A stretch of 64,000 nucleotides of DNA from RPQJ01 sp963732375 (GCA_963732375.1 CAVSZE010000002.1:372001-436000); one strand, 5' to 3'; shown: positions 50,220 to 59,574, counted from the first letter of the stretch. The notes: generated by a model not told the origin, from the sequence alone. Made by a program: numbers and translations.

Positions 50220-50269
50220 GGGGACATTCTCCGTAAAGGAGAATGTCCCCATGTCCCCATCGTGTCCCC
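50220..50269. repeat. Shorter copy of the GGGGACATTCTCC palindrome between yidC and mnmE
   Basis: GGGGACATTCTCC (50220-50232) and GGAGAATGTCCCC (50238-50250) form a perfect 13-bp stem with a 5-nt loop. The core is identical to the inner 13 bp of the glyQ repeat. It is followed by two partial repeats of the arm end (ATGTCCCC at 50251-50258 and GTGTCCCC at 50262-50269), suggesting a decayed tandem array. It lies 25 bp before the mnmE ATG. Confidence 0.85.
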
Positions 50270-50294
50270 GTCACGTCCGGCATACTCCTCGCCC

Positions 50295-51659
50295 ATGACG
50301 CTGCACGCGGCCGAAACGATCGCTGCGATCGCCACGCCTCCGGGCCGGGGCGGTATCGGGATCGTCCGCGTCTCGGGTCCGGCCTGCGGGCAGATTGCCG
50401 CGGCGCTGCTGGGCGAAATGCCACCTGCGCGCCAGGCCACGCTGAGGGATTTCCTCGACGAGGCCGGGGACCCGATCGACCAGGGCCTCGCGCTCTACTT
50501 TCCCGCGCCCAATTCCCTGACCGGCGAGGACGTGCTCGAACTGCAGGGCCACGGCGGTCCGGTGGTGCTCGACGTCCTGTTGCGGCGCGTGCTCGAGCTC
50601 GGTGCCCGACAAGCCGGGCCCGGCGAATTCACCCAGCGCGCTTACCTCAACGACAAGATCGACCTGGCACAGGCCGAGGCGGTCGCTGACCTGATCGACA
50701 GCGGCTCCGCGCAGGCCGCGCGAGCCGCGTTGCGCTCGCTGCGGGGCGAGTTCTCTGCGCAGGTGCACGAACTCGTCGAGGCACTGCTCGAACTCAGGAT
50801 GTGGGTCGAGGCCGCGATCGACTTTCCCGAAGAGGAAGTCGACTTCCTGGCAGACCGGGCACTCGGCGAACGCATGGATGGCGTCCGTGCGCGTTTTGCG
50901 GAGCTCTCGGAAAGCGCTAGACAGGGCGCGCTGCTGCGCGACGGGATGACGCTGGTGATTGCGGGCCGGCCAAACGCCGGCAAGTCGAGCCTGCTGAACC
51001 GACTTGCTGGCTACGATGCGGCGATTGTCACCGCGACACCGGGCACCACGCGCGACGTGCTGCGCGAGCGCATCGAAATCGACGGCCTGCCGCTGCACAT
51101 CATGGACACCGCCGGCCTGCGTGACTCGCCGGACGAGATCGAGGCCGAGGGCATCCGGCGCGCGCAGCGCGAAATCGCCCGCGCCGATCGCGTGCTGTAC
51201 ATCGTGGACGCGTCGGACGAAGCGGCGATGGCCGGGCTCGACGCAGACCTCGCAGCGCTGCCCACGCAGGCGCCCTGCACGGTCGTGTTGAACAAGGTCG
51301 ACCGCATATCGGTCGTGCCGGGAACAAAGACTTCCGGTGCCGCCGGCCAGACCCGGATCCCGCTCAGCGCGGCGACGGGCGTTGGACTCGAGTTGCTCCG
51401 GGAGCACCTGAAAGCCTGCGTAGGCTTCCATCCGGCGGAGGGCGGCGCGCTTTCGGCTCGCACCCGGCACCTCGATGCCTTGAGGCGGGCGAGGGCACAC
51501 GCCGAGGAAGCGCACCGGCTGCTCGTCGAGCGCCATGCCGGCGAACTCGTCGCCCAGGAACTCACCGACGCCCAGCGCGACCTGGGCGAGATCACTGGCG
51601 AGGTGAGCAGCGAAGACCTGCTGGGGCGGATCTTCGGCAGTTTCTGCATCGGCAAGTAG
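50295..51659 (+). CDS. mnmE: tRNA modification GTPase MnmE (TrmE)
   Basis: 454 residues from the ATG at 50295 (TLHAAETIAAIATPPGRGGIG), the E. coli length; an upstream extension in frame crosses the repeat and is rejected. N-terminal tetrahydrofolate-binding domain (1-118), helical domain split around the GTPase domain, with G1 GRPNAGKSSL, G2/G3 GTTRD and DTAGLRD, G4 NKVD. The C-terminus ends CIGK, the catalytic CxGK motif. With MnmG (at 55479) it installs carboxymethylaminomethyl groups at wobble uridine 34. It completes the rpmH-rnpA-yidD-yidC-mnmE series. Confidence 0.97.
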   Translation: MTLHAAETIAAIATPPGRGGIGIVRVSGPACGQIAAALLGEMPPARQATLRDFLDEAGDPIDQGLALYFPAPNSLTGEDVLELQGHGGPVVLDVLLRRVLELGARQAGPGEFTQRAYLNDKIDLAQAEAVADLIDSGSAQAARAALRSLRGEFSAQVHELVEALLELRMWVEAAIDFPEEEVDFLADRALGERMDGVRARFAELSESARQGALLRDGMTLVIAGRPNAGKSSLLNRLAGYDAAIVTATPGTTRDVLRERIEIDGLPLHIMDTAGLRDSPDEIEAEGIRRAQREIARADRVLYIVDASDEAAMAGLDADLAALPTQAPCTVVLNKVDRISVVPGTKTSGAAGQTRIPLSAATGVGLELLREHLKACVGFHPAEGGALSARTRHLDALRRARAHAEEAHRLLVERHAGELVAQELTDAQRDLGEITGEVSSEDLLGRIFGSFCIGK

Positions 51660-51680
51660 CGGTCGCCGACATATCGGTCG

Positions 51681-53240
51681 TCAACGATTGTTCGCGTCGA
51701 CGAACTCCGTGAGTGTCCGCCTGAACTTCTGCATAGCATCAGGCTGCACGTACATCATGTGCCCGGCATCGTAGTACTGGATGGTGATATTGCGCTTCAC
51801 GTCGGCAGCAACGTCGAGGTGGTCGACCACGTACTCGACCGTACGATACGGGCAGGCCAGGTCGAAGTACCCCTGCTGCACCAGCACCTTCATCCGGGGA
51901 TTCATGGTCATCGCGTGGGCGAGGTCCACCGCGGTATTCGGGTAGGCCACCTTGAAGTTGATGTCCGGCTGGAAGTGGCTGTTGTCCCAGTCCTTCCACA
52001 GGCCGCCCGAGAGGACGTACTCGCGATCCGATTCGACCTTCAGGTCACCGCGGTAGTAGGCGTTGAACGTTGCGACGATCGCCGGGGCAATCGCCGTGTC
52101 GTACGGGTCGTATTTCATGGTCTCGTAGAGGCGGCTCAAGTCGCCACCGCTGTAGCGGGAGTCCACCCGGCCCACCACGACCCCCTGCTTGCGCAGCAGT
52201 TCCTGCAGGAAATGGCTTTCGTCCAGCCGCAGGTTGGCGTCGTCCCAGTACGCTGCGCTGACGCCCGTGTAGCGCTCCAGTCCGGCAAGTACCGCCTGGC
52301 GCTCGGCCGGCGTTGCCCGGGAACCCTTGAAGAGCACCGGCGCGTACACGTCTTCGGCGAAAGCCTCGACCTCGCGCAGGAATGGCTGCAGGTCGGCCGG
52401 CTTGTTGGCGAGCGCGTTGTGATACCAGGCGGTCGCCGCATAGGTCGGCAGGAAGTTGACGTAAGGTTCGTCGAGGCGCAGTCCTGCCCAGCCCGACGCC
52501 ATGTCCAGGTATGGTGATACGAGGATCAGGCCGTTGAGCGTCACGTTGTGCGCGTCGAGCAGCTTGTAGGCGACGCCGCCGGAGCGCATGCCGCCGTAAC
52601 TTTCGCCCAGCAGGAACTTCGGTGACGCCCAGCGCTTGTAGTCGCCGAGGTAACGAACGATGAAGTTCGACACCGAGTCGATGTCCTGGTCGACGCCCCA
52701 GAAATCCTTGGTTTCTCCCTTGCCGACCACCCGCGAGAAACCGGTGCCGACCGGGTCGATCATCACGAGGTCCGCCCGGTCGAGGATGCTGTACTCGTTA
52801 TCGACGGTGCGGAAAGGACCGCGCGTATTTGAATGGAGGTCCTCGAGCACCGTGCGCTTCGGGCCAAGGATGCCCATGTGCAACCAGGCGGAGGCGGAAC
52901 CCGGACCGCCGTTGTAGGCAAAGATGATGGGCCGCGTGACCGGGTCTGCGTCGTCCTTCGTGTACGCGGTAAAGCCGAACAGCGCGATCGGCTCGTCCTT
53001 GTCGTTCTTCATCAGGAGCGTGCCCGCGGTCGCGGTATAGCGGATGACCTGTCCGCCGACCCGTGCCTGGTGCTTCGTCACCCAGACCTTGCCTTCCGGG
53101 ACGGGCGCTTCGTCGGCCTTAGCCTTGTCCGCGGCGGTGGACGCTGCCGGAGGGGTCTGGGCCGCATCTTCGGCCGCGTACAAAGCCGGGGCAGCCAGCA
53201 GCACTGCGAGCAGGCCGCCCGCGCAGATTGCGATTTTCAT
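51681..53240 (-). CDS. S10 family serine carboxypeptidase-like exported peptidase
   Basis: 519 residues. The signal peptide (MKIAICAGGLLAVLLAAPALYA) is followed by a low-complexity linker (to ~50) and the S10 domain. The catalytic triad fits the family: Ser214 in GESYGG, Asp460 in GYFDLACP and His494 in DAGHMMY, with the oxyanion-hole segment NGGPGSAS (110-117). S10 enzymes remove C-terminal residues at acid pH; secreted bacterial members probably scavenge peptides. Monocistronic on the minus strand between mnmE (+) and the WS/DGAT gene (+). Confidence 0.9.
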   Translation of the reverse strand: MKIAICAGGLLAVLLAAPALYAAEDAAQTPPAASTAADKAKADEAPVPEGKVWVTKHQARVGGQVIRYTATAGTLLMKNDKDEPIALFGFTAYTKDDADPVTRPIIFAYNGGPGSASAWLHMGILGPKRTVLEDLHSNTRGPFRTVDNEYSILDRADLVMIDPVGTGFSRVVGKGETKDFWGVDQDIDSVSNFIVRYLGDYKRWASPKFLLGESYGGMRSGGVAYKLLDAHNVTLNGLILVSPYLDMASGWAGLRLDEPYVNFLPTYAATAWYHNALANKPADLQPFLREVEAFAEDVYAPVLFKGSRATPAERQAVLAGLERYTGVSAAYWDDANLRLDESHFLQELLRKQGVVVGRVDSRYSGGDLSRLYETMKYDPYDTAIAPAIVATFNAYYRGDLKVESDREYVLSGGLWKDWDNSHFQPDINFKVAYPNTAVDLAHAMTMNPRMKVLVQQGYFDLACPYRTVEYVVDHLDVAADVKRNITIQYYDAGHMMYVQPDAMQKFRRTLTEFVDANNR

Positions 53241-53403
53241 GGCAGGTCAGCCTTCCTAGAGAAGCGCCGGAGTATAGGCCACCTCCAGCGCGGCCGGGCG
53301 GGGTGGCCGGCCGCCGGCCCGATGGACTCCCCGGCCCGCGGCCATTAGGCTCACTCGCCTCTTTCGTCAATCCACCCTGGAATCAACCCGTGGCTACAGG
53401 CAT

Positions 53404-54996
53404 ATGAAACAGCTTTCCGGTGCCGACTCGATGTTCCTGCAGATCGAGCACGGCAGCAACTTCATGCATGTCGCGTCGCTCGCGATCTACGATCCGTCCA
53501 CGGCGCCGGGCGGCGGCGTGCGGTTCAAGGACGTGCTGAAATTCTTTGCCTCGCGACTCGAGCAGTTCCCGCCATTCCGGCGTCGGCTGGTGACGGTGCC
53601 TTTGTCGCTGGACCGTCCTTACTGGATCGAGGACCCGGGCTTCGACGTCGAGTTCCACGTGCGGCACATCGCGCTGCCGCAGCCCGGCGACTGGCGCCAG
53701 CTCTGTATCCAGGTGGCGCGGCTCCATTCGCGACCGCTCGACAGGAGCAGGCCGCTGTGGGAAGCCTACGTAATCGAGGGGCTGCACAACATCCCCGGAG
53801 TGCCGAAAGGCAGCTTTGCCCTCTACAGCAAGATGCACCATGCACTGATCGACGGCGAGTCGGGCACCGAACTGCTGAAGGCGCTGCACTCGGTCACGGC
53901 CGACCCGCTGGACTTCGATGCCGAGCCTGAGCCGCGGCAGTTCCACGTCGATCGCGAGCCGACGACCATCGAGCTCTATTCCCGCGCACTGGTGCACCAG
54001 GTCGAGCGCGTGCCGGGACTTGCGAAGTTCTCGTTCGACTCCGCGCGCCGGCTCGGCGCGCTCGGGGTCGAAGCCGTCACCAGGCTCGCCGGCGAGGGTG
54101 GTCCCAGCATGCAGGGCCTGCGTGGCCTGCTGTCGGGCGACCTTGGGTCGCTGTTGCCGAAAATGCCGCCGCAGACCCGCTTCAGCGGCGACGTCTCGGC
54201 GCACCGGGTATTCGAGGCCGTAGGCCTGCCTCTCTCCGATTTCAAGCTGGTTCGCCAGCAGGTCGGCGACGTGACCGTCAACGACATGTTCCTGTGCATC
54301 GTCGGTGGCGCGCTGCGCAGGTACCTGCAGAGCAAGCGCGAGCTGCCCGAAGAATCCATGGCGGCAATGGTTCCGCTGACGCTGCGTGGCGCCGACAAGG
54401 GTGGTGACCGGGGCAACCAGGTCGGAATGACCGTCATGTCGGTGCGCACCGACGTTGCGGATCCCGTTGAGCGGCTGCATGCGATCCGCGACGGCGCCAG
54501 GACGTCGAAGGCGGTCACCGACGCCGTCGGCAAGGAGTTCGCGCGTGACCTGTTGGAGTTCGTGCCGAACATCGTGTCGCAGACCTTGAGCCGGTACGTG
54601 CAGCCGCCGAGAATCGGCCTGATCGTTTCAAACGTCCGCGGACCGGATGTGCCGCTCTACATGGCGGGTGCCCGGCTGGTGAATTACTCGCCGATCAGCA
54701 TCGCCATGAACGGCATGGGGCTCAACGTCACCGGCTTCAGTTACGCGGGCACGATGTGGATCTGCGCCGTGTCCTGCCGCGAGATGCTGCCCGACCCGGC
54801 GTTCTTCGCCGACTGCATGCGGGAGAGCTTCGAGGAACTGAAGGCTGCCGCTGCCAGCGCTGGAATCGCCAAGTCGCCGCCGCCCGGGCCACGTACGTCG
54901 CGAAGCAAGCCTCGCAAGACCGGCCAGGCGGGCAAGACCCGCAAGGCCGGAATGAAGCGAGGCGTGAAGCCACGGTCGCCTCGCAAGTCGGCGTGA
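53404..54996 (+). CDS. Wax ester synthase/diacylglycerol acyltransferase (WS/DGAT) family protein, copy 2
   Basis: 530 residues. Family start LSGADSMFLQIE and catalytic HHxxxDG (HHALIDG, 145-151), plus the C-terminal DUF1298/WES region (GLIVSNVRGPDVPLYMAGARLVNYSPIS and GTMWICAVSCREMLPDP). The C-terminal ~40 residues form a Lys/Arg/Pro tail (TGQAGKTRKAGMKRGVKPRSPRKSA) that is absent from the 16865 paralogue. It is expected to make wax esters or triacylglycerol at the inner face of the membrane. A HExxH protein follows 42 bp downstream. Confidence 0.92.
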   Translation: MKQLSGADSMFLQIEHGSNFMHVASLAIYDPSTAPGGGVRFKDVLKFFASRLEQFPPFRRRLVTVPLSLDRPYWIEDPGFDVEFHVRHIALPQPGDWRQLCIQVARLHSRPLDRSRPLWEAYVIEGLHNIPGVPKGSFALYSKMHHALIDGESGTELLKALHSVTADPLDFDAEPEPRQFHVDREPTTIELYSRALVHQVERVPGLAKFSFDSARRLGALGVEAVTRLAGEGGPSMQGLRGLLSGDLGSLLPKMPPQTRFSGDVSAHRVFEAVGLPLSDFKLVRQQVGDVTVNDMFLCIVGGALRRYLQSKRELPEESMAAMVPLTLRGADKGGDRGNQVGMTVMSVRTDVADPVERLHAIRDGARTSKAVTDAVGKEFARDLLEFVPNIVSQTLSRYVQPPRIGLIVSNVRGPDVPLYMAGARLVNYSPISIAMNGMGLNVTGFSYAGTMWICAVSCREMLPDPAFFADCMRESFEELKAAAASAGIAKSPPPGPRTSRSKPRKTGQAGKTRKAGMKRGVKPRSPRKSA

Positions 54997-55038
54997 CCGC
55001 GCCAACAACCAGCGCTCGCGCTTCGCGTTCCTGCGTCC

Positions 55039-55482
55039 ATGACCCGCACGCGTGAGGTTCTTTCCGCCGCCCAGTGCGCCGCGCTCGGGCAGCTGCTCGG
55101 CGCCCCGGTGGACGACGTCGTGATCGTCGAGCATTCCTGGTACGCGTGGGTCCACCACGGCGCCCGTGCCACCACGCGCCGCAACCGCATCCTCCTCGCG
55201 GGTCCGGTGAGCGATTTCGTTGCCGACCCCGAGCTGATGCTGCACGAGTACTACCACGTGCTGCGGCAGTGGAATCGCGGCCGCCTGACCCTATGGCGAT
55301 ACCTGGTCGAGTGGCTGCAGCGGGGATACCTGGAGAACCGTTATGAGCGGCACGCCCGCCGCTTCGCGGCATCACGGCTCCCGGCCTTCCAGCGGATGAC
55401 ATCGCGCGCTGCCGTGGCCGAGCCGCGCGCGCGCGTCCGCCCTGCGCATACAATGAGTGCCCTTTCGGGACGCGCCCCATGA
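55039..55482 (+). CDS. Putative zinc-metallopeptidase-like protein (HExxH) overlapping mnmG
   Basis: 147 residues. The only family-level motif is HEYYH (an HExxH) in LMLHEYYHVLRQWNRGRLTLWRYLVEW, reminiscent of DUF4157-type zinc metalloprotein domains; the third ligand is not obvious, though E/H residues follow at ENRYERHARRF. No signal peptide is present. Its stop overlaps the mnmG start by 4 bp (ATGA), so the two are translationally coupled. A functional link to tRNA modification is not known and may be chance. Confidence 0.7.
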   Translation: MTRTREVLSAAQCAALGQLLGAPVDDVVIVEHSWYAWVHHGARATTRRNRILLAGPVSDFVADPELMLHEYYHVLRQWNRGRLTLWRYLVEWLQRGYLENRYERHARRFAASRLPAFQRMTSRAAVAEPRARVRPAHTMSALSGRAP

Positions 55483-57404
55483 ATTCGGCGGAAAGCTTTG
55501 ATGTCATCGTGGTCGGCGGCGGCCACGCGGGAACCGAGGCGGCGCTTGCCGCTGCGCGGATGGGATGTCGTACGCTGCTGGTGACGCAGAGCATCGAGTC
55601 GCTGGGCCAGATGAGCTGTAACCCGGCCGTCGGCGGCATCGGCAAGGGACACCTGGTGCGCGAGATCGACGCGCTGGGCGGCGCGATGGCCCGCGCAACC
55701 GACCGCGCCGGCATACAGTTCCGCACGCTGAATGCGAGCAAGGGACCGGCCGTGCGCGCAACACGCGCGCAGGCGGACCGCCAGCTCTACAAGCGTGCGA
55801 TTCGCTGCCTCATCGAGAACCAGCCGAACCTGAGCCTGTTCCAGCAGGAGGTATCGGACCTGCGCATCGAAGGTGACCGGGTCACCGGTGTCGTCACGCA
55901 GGTCGGCGTGGGATTCACCGCGCGCGCGGTGGTGCTGACCGTGGGCACCTTCCTGGGCGGACGCATACACGTAGGGCTCGACCAGTACGCGGGCGGACGT
56001 GCGGGCGACCCGCCGTCGAATCGGCTGGCCGAGAAGCTCCGGGCGCTGCCGTTTCGCGTCGGACGCCTGAAGACCGGAACGCCGCCGCGCATCGACGGAC
56101 GCACGATCGATTACGCCGACCTTGTCGTGCAGCACGGCGACGAACCGTGCCCGGTCTTTTCGTTCCTCGGCCTGCGCGCGGACCACCCGCGACAGGCGCC
56201 GTGCCACATCACGGCGACCAACGAGCGCACGCACGAGATCATCCGCGCGGGCACAGACCGTTCGCCGATGTTCACGGGGGTGATCGAGGGCGTCGGTCCC
56301 CGTTACTGTCCGTCGGTCGAGGACAAGGTGGTGCGCTTCGCGGAGCGAGGATCGCACCAGGTCTTCATCGAACCCGAGGGGCTCGACACGCACGAGATCT
56401 ATCCGAACGGCATCTCGACCAGCCTGCCGTTCGACGTACAGGTGGATTTTGTCCATAGCATCCGTGGCTTCGAGCAGGCGCGGATCACGCGTCCCGGCTA
56501 CGCCATCGAGTACGACTTCTTCGACCCGCGCGACCTGCGCCCCACGCTGGAGACCAGGCACCTGCAGGGCCTCTATTTCGCCGGCCAGATCAACGGCACG
56601 ACTGGCTACGAGGAAGCCGCCGCGCAGGGACTGGTCGCAGGCGCCAACGCGGCGCTTGCCGTGCTCGGGCGCGAGCCCTGGTGGCCGGGGCGTGGCGATG
56701 CCTACATCGGCGTGATGATCGACGACCTGATCACCCGCGGCGCGCCGGAGCCCTACCGCATGTTCACCAGCCGCGCGGAATATCGCCTCACACTGCGCGA
56801 GGACAACGCCGACCTGCGCCTCACGCCAGTGGGCCGTGAACTCGGCCTGGTGGACGACGAGCGATGGCGGTTCTTCGAGCGCAAGCGTGAGGCCGTGGAC
56901 GTGGAACTCGCGCGCTTGAACGCCGCCTGGGTGCGGCCCGGCACGGTGGAGGCCGAGCTTGCGGCGCCGCACGTCGGACAACTGGTCCGCGAGCAGCGCG
57001 CCTTCGACCTGCTGCGGCGCCCCGGCGTGAGTTTCGATGCCGTCTGCGCGATGGTGGGGCGGGGCGAGGGTGACTGGCACGGGGACGAGCGCCTGGCGGC
57101 ACAGGTTCCGCTCGCCGTGGACGTGCAGGCGAAGTACGCCGGCTACATCGACCGCCAGCAGGAGGAGATCGAACGGCAGCGCCGCAACGAGGAAACGAAC
57201 CTGCCCGCCGAAATGGACTACGTGGAAGTCCGCGGCCTGTCGAACGAGGTGCGCCAGCGCCTGCTCGAGCACCGCCCGGCCACGCTTGGGCAGGCAGCGC
57301 GGATTCCGGGTGTGACGCCGGCCGCGATCTCGCTGCTGCTGATCCATCTCAAGCGCCACGCCGACCGGCTGGCCGGGCCGCCGCGCGCTATGCGCGTCCG
57401 CTGA
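55479..57404 (+). CDS. mnmG: tRNA uridine 5-carboxymethylaminomethyl modification enzyme MnmG (GidA)
   Basis: 641 residues, family length. FAD-binding GxGxxG appears as VVGGGHAGTEAALAA. Other signatures are SCNPAVGGIGKGHLVREIDALGGAM and the C-terminal GLSNEVRQRLLEHRP region, including KTGTPPRIDGRTIDY. It acts with MnmE on wobble U34. Its ATG overlaps the stop of the HExxH gene by 4 bp. In many gammaproteobacteria rsmG and parAB follow; here they do not, and mnmE-mnmG are separated by three unrelated genes. Confidence 0.98.
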   Translation: MNSAESFDVIVVGGGHAGTEAALAAARMGCRTLLVTQSIESLGQMSCNPAVGGIGKGHLVREIDALGGAMARATDRAGIQFRTLNASKGPAVRATRAQADRQLYKRAIRCLIENQPNLSLFQQEVSDLRIEGDRVTGVVTQVGVGFTARAVVLTVGTFLGGRIHVGLDQYAGGRAGDPPSNRLAEKLRALPFRVGRLKTGTPPRIDGRTIDYADLVVQHGDEPCPVFSFLGLRADHPRQAPCHITATNERTHEIIRAGTDRSPMFTGVIEGVGPRYCPSVEDKVVRFAERGSHQVFIEPEGLDTHEIYPNGISTSLPFDVQVDFVHSIRGFEQARITRPGYAIEYDFFDPRDLRPTLETRHLQGLYFAGQINGTTGYEEAAAQGLVAGANAALAVLGREPWWPGRGDAYIGVMIDDLITRGAPEPYRMFTSRAEYRLTLREDNADLRLTPVGRELGLVDDERWRFFERKREAVDVELARLNAAWVRPGTVEAELAAPHVGQLVREQRAFDLLRRPGVSFDAVCAMVGRGEGDWHGDERLAAQVPLAVDVQAKYAGYIDRQQEEIERQRRNEETNLPAEMDYVEVRGLSNEVRQRLLEHRPATLGQAARIPGVTPAAISLLLIHLKRHADRLAGPPRAMRVR

Positions 57405-57453
57405 CCGGCAGCGCACCATCAGTCCGGTCGCCATTGCTTACCACCGAGTCGCC

Positions 57454-59103
57454 ATGCGAAATCCCATCCAGCTCATCGACCACGGCTTGCGAGCGGTATT
57501 CGTTTCGGCCGCGCTGCTCGTGCTCGCGGCTTGCGGCGGCGGCAATCCGCAGCCTACCGGGTCGGCACCGACGGCCACTGCTGCGGGCATGCTCACGCGC
57601 GGCAACGGACCGGAACCCGACACGCTCGACCCGCAGAAGGCCCGCACCGACGGCGCATTCAACATCCTGCGAGATGCATTCGAAGGCCTGACAGGCGTGG
57701 GGCCGGACGGCGGCTCGGTACCAGCCGCGGCCGACACCTGGACGGTATCGGGCGATGGCCGCGAGTACCGGTTTCACCTTCGCGACGGGCTGCGATGGTC
57801 GAACGGCGACCCGGTGGTCGCGGGTGATTACGTGGCGGGCATGCGCCGTCTCGTAGACCCGGCGACCGCATCGCCGTACGCGCAGATCCTGGAGCCAGTG
57901 GTGAACGCCGTGGAGATCACCCGCGGCGAGCGACCTGCGGCAGAGCTGGGTGTCAGCGCCCCCGACGACCGCACCGTTGCGATCCGCCTTCGGAATCCTG
58001 CACCGTACCTGCTCGGGCTGCTCGCGCAGCCCGGTACGTTCCCGGTCCACGGCCCCTCACTCGAGAAGTTCGGCGGGTCGTACGCGAAGCCGGGCAACCT
58101 CGTCTCGAACGGGGCGTTCGTCCTTGCGGACTGGGTCATTGGCTCGCAGGTCGACCTCACCCGCAACCGTCACTACTGGAACGACCAGGCGACCCACGTC
58201 GAGCGCGTGCGGTTCGTCCACCAGGCGGACCCCAGCACCGAATTCCGGCTGTACCGCGCCGGCCAGCTCGATATCACCTACGTCGTGCCACAGCAGCAGT
58301 TCGCGTGGATCCGCGAGAACCTACCGGGCGAGCTTCACATCTCGCCCCAGCTGAGCGTCTACTACTACGGCTTCAACCTGACCCGCCCGCCGTTCAAGGA
58401 CCAGCCCGGCCTGCGCCGGGCCTTGTCGCTGGTGATCGACCGCGACCGGCTCGCCACCTCCGTGACGGGCCTCGGCGAGGCGCCGGCCTACGGGTGGGTT
58501 CCGCGCGGCGTTGCCGATTACACGCCGCAGCAGTTCGACTACGCGTCCCGGCCGTACGCCGACCGCGTGGCCGAGGCGCGTGAGCTGTACCGCAAGGCAG
58601 GCTATTCGGACGCGAATCCGCTCGAAGTCGAGATCCGCTACAACACCGGTGAGGTCCACAATCGACTGGCCGTCGCGGTCGCCGCCATGTGGAAAGAGGC
58701 GCTGGGCGTGAAGACCACGCTATATGCCGAGGAATTCCGGGCGCTGCTGCAGACCATCCAGGCTCGCAAGGACACCGAGGTGTTCCGGTCGAGCTGGGTC
58801 GGCGACTACAACGACGCCTACTCGTTCCTGCAGTTGCTTCAGACCGGCTTCGGGATAAACCTCACCGGCTATTCCAATCCGCGGTACGACGAGCTGCTGG
58901 ACGAGGCAACCCGCCAGCCGGACCCGGTCCGCCGCCGTGCGTTGCTCGAGGAATCGGAACGGTTGATGCTGGCCGACACGCCGGTCCTGCCGCTCTACTT
59001 CTACGTCAACAAGCACCTGGTGAAGCCGGACATCCGCGGTTGGCACGACAACGTCATGAACGTCCAGTACAGCAAGGACTTGAGCCGCCTGGAGGCCGAG
59101 TGA
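57454..59103 (+). CDS. Oligopeptide ABC transporter substrate-binding lipoprotein (OppA/SBP_bac_5)
   Basis: 549 residues. Lipoprotein signal with lipobox LAAC (Cys28) then the SBP_bac_5 fold: NGPEPDTLDPQKARTDGAFNI, the YRFHLRDGLRWSNGDPVVAGDYVAGMRRLVDP block, and LYFYVNKHLVKP near the end. Binds peptides in the periplasm for an ABC permease; no oppBCDF genes are near, so it works with components elsewhere or as a stand-alone sensor. It starts 49 bp after mnmG on the same strand. Confidence 0.9.
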   Translation: MRNPIQLIDHGLRAVFVSAALLVLAACGGGNPQPTGSAPTATAAGMLTRGNGPEPDTLDPQKARTDGAFNILRDAFEGLTGVGPDGGSVPAAADTWTVSGDGREYRFHLRDGLRWSNGDPVVAGDYVAGMRRLVDPATASPYAQILEPVVNAVEITRGERPAAELGVSAPDDRTVAIRLRNPAPYLLGLLAQPGTFPVHGPSLEKFGGSYAKPGNLVSNGAFVLADWVIGSQVDLTRNRHYWNDQATHVERVRFVHQADPSTEFRLYRAGQLDITYVVPQQQFAWIRENLPGELHISPQLSVYYYGFNLTRPPFKDQPGLRRALSLVIDRDRLATSVTGLGEAPAYGWVPRGVADYTPQQFDYASRPYADRVAEARELYRKAGYSDANPLEVEIRYNTGEVHNRLAVAVAAMWKEALGVKTTLYAEEFRALLQTIQARKDTEVFRSSWVGDYNDAYSFLQLLQTGFGINLTGYSNPRYDELLDEATRQPDPVRRRALLEESERLMLADTPVLPLYFYVNKHLVKPDIRGWHDNVMNVQYSKDLSRLEAE

Positions 59104-59199
59104 GCGCGACGTCACAGTTCGTGGAACGCGGTGCCGGGTTAAGTTGAGGACGGCAGGCGCCACAGGCACGATCGCGCAAACAGTTCGTCGAATTACCAA

Positions 59200-59487
59200 A
59201 TGTTCTGGTTCGCACTCTTCGCGTCGTCGGTATTCGCCGTGTATTTCTGGCGTGAGTACCGGATCCAGCAGCGCGACCTGCAGAGCCCGACGGCTCCGCA
59301 CAGGGTCGGCCAGCGCTACATTGGCCAGGTGCTCACCTTGACCGGCGCCATCAGTGAAGGCGAGGGCCGGGCGAAGCTCGGGGGACGCCGCTGGAGCCTT
59401 CGCGGTCCGGACCTGCCGGTCGGCGCCAAGGTCAGGGTCACCGGAGTGGACGGCACGGTGCTGATCGTGGATCGCCTGCCTGGCTGA
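59200..59487 (+). CDS. NfeD-like small membrane protein
   Basis: 95 residues. An N-terminal membrane helix (FWFALFASSVFAVYF, ~3-18) with a basic cytoplasmic-side stretch is followed by a soluble OB-type domain matching the NfeD C-terminal repeat (YIGQVLTLTGAISEGEGRAKLGGRRWSLRG, VGAKVRVTGVDGTVLIVDRL). Full NfeD proteins work with stomatin-like SPFH partners; this short form has no SPFH gene beside it, so its role is open. Confidence 0.75.
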   Translation: MFWFALFASSVFAVYFWREYRIQQRDLQSPTAPHRVGQRYIGQVLTLTGAISEGEGRAKLGGRRWSLRGPDLPVGAKVRVTGVDGTVLIVDRLPG

Positions 59488-59574
59488 CGCAGGCTCTCGG
59501 GGTCGGCTCGGTCTCCTGGCCCAGTTCATTCTCCAACCGCCGGTCGTCGGTTTCACACCGATATAGTAGCCGAC

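Noticed and set aside
48497..50440. 647-codon minus-strand open frame across yidC
   Set aside because: Antisense shadow of yidC in high-GC DNA; no family features, and yidC is unambiguous.
55341..57434. 697-codon open frame on the minus strand across mnmG
   Set aside because: It is antisense to the clearly coding mnmG and has the Arg/His/Val-rich composition of a GC-rich shadow frame, with no recognisable domain.
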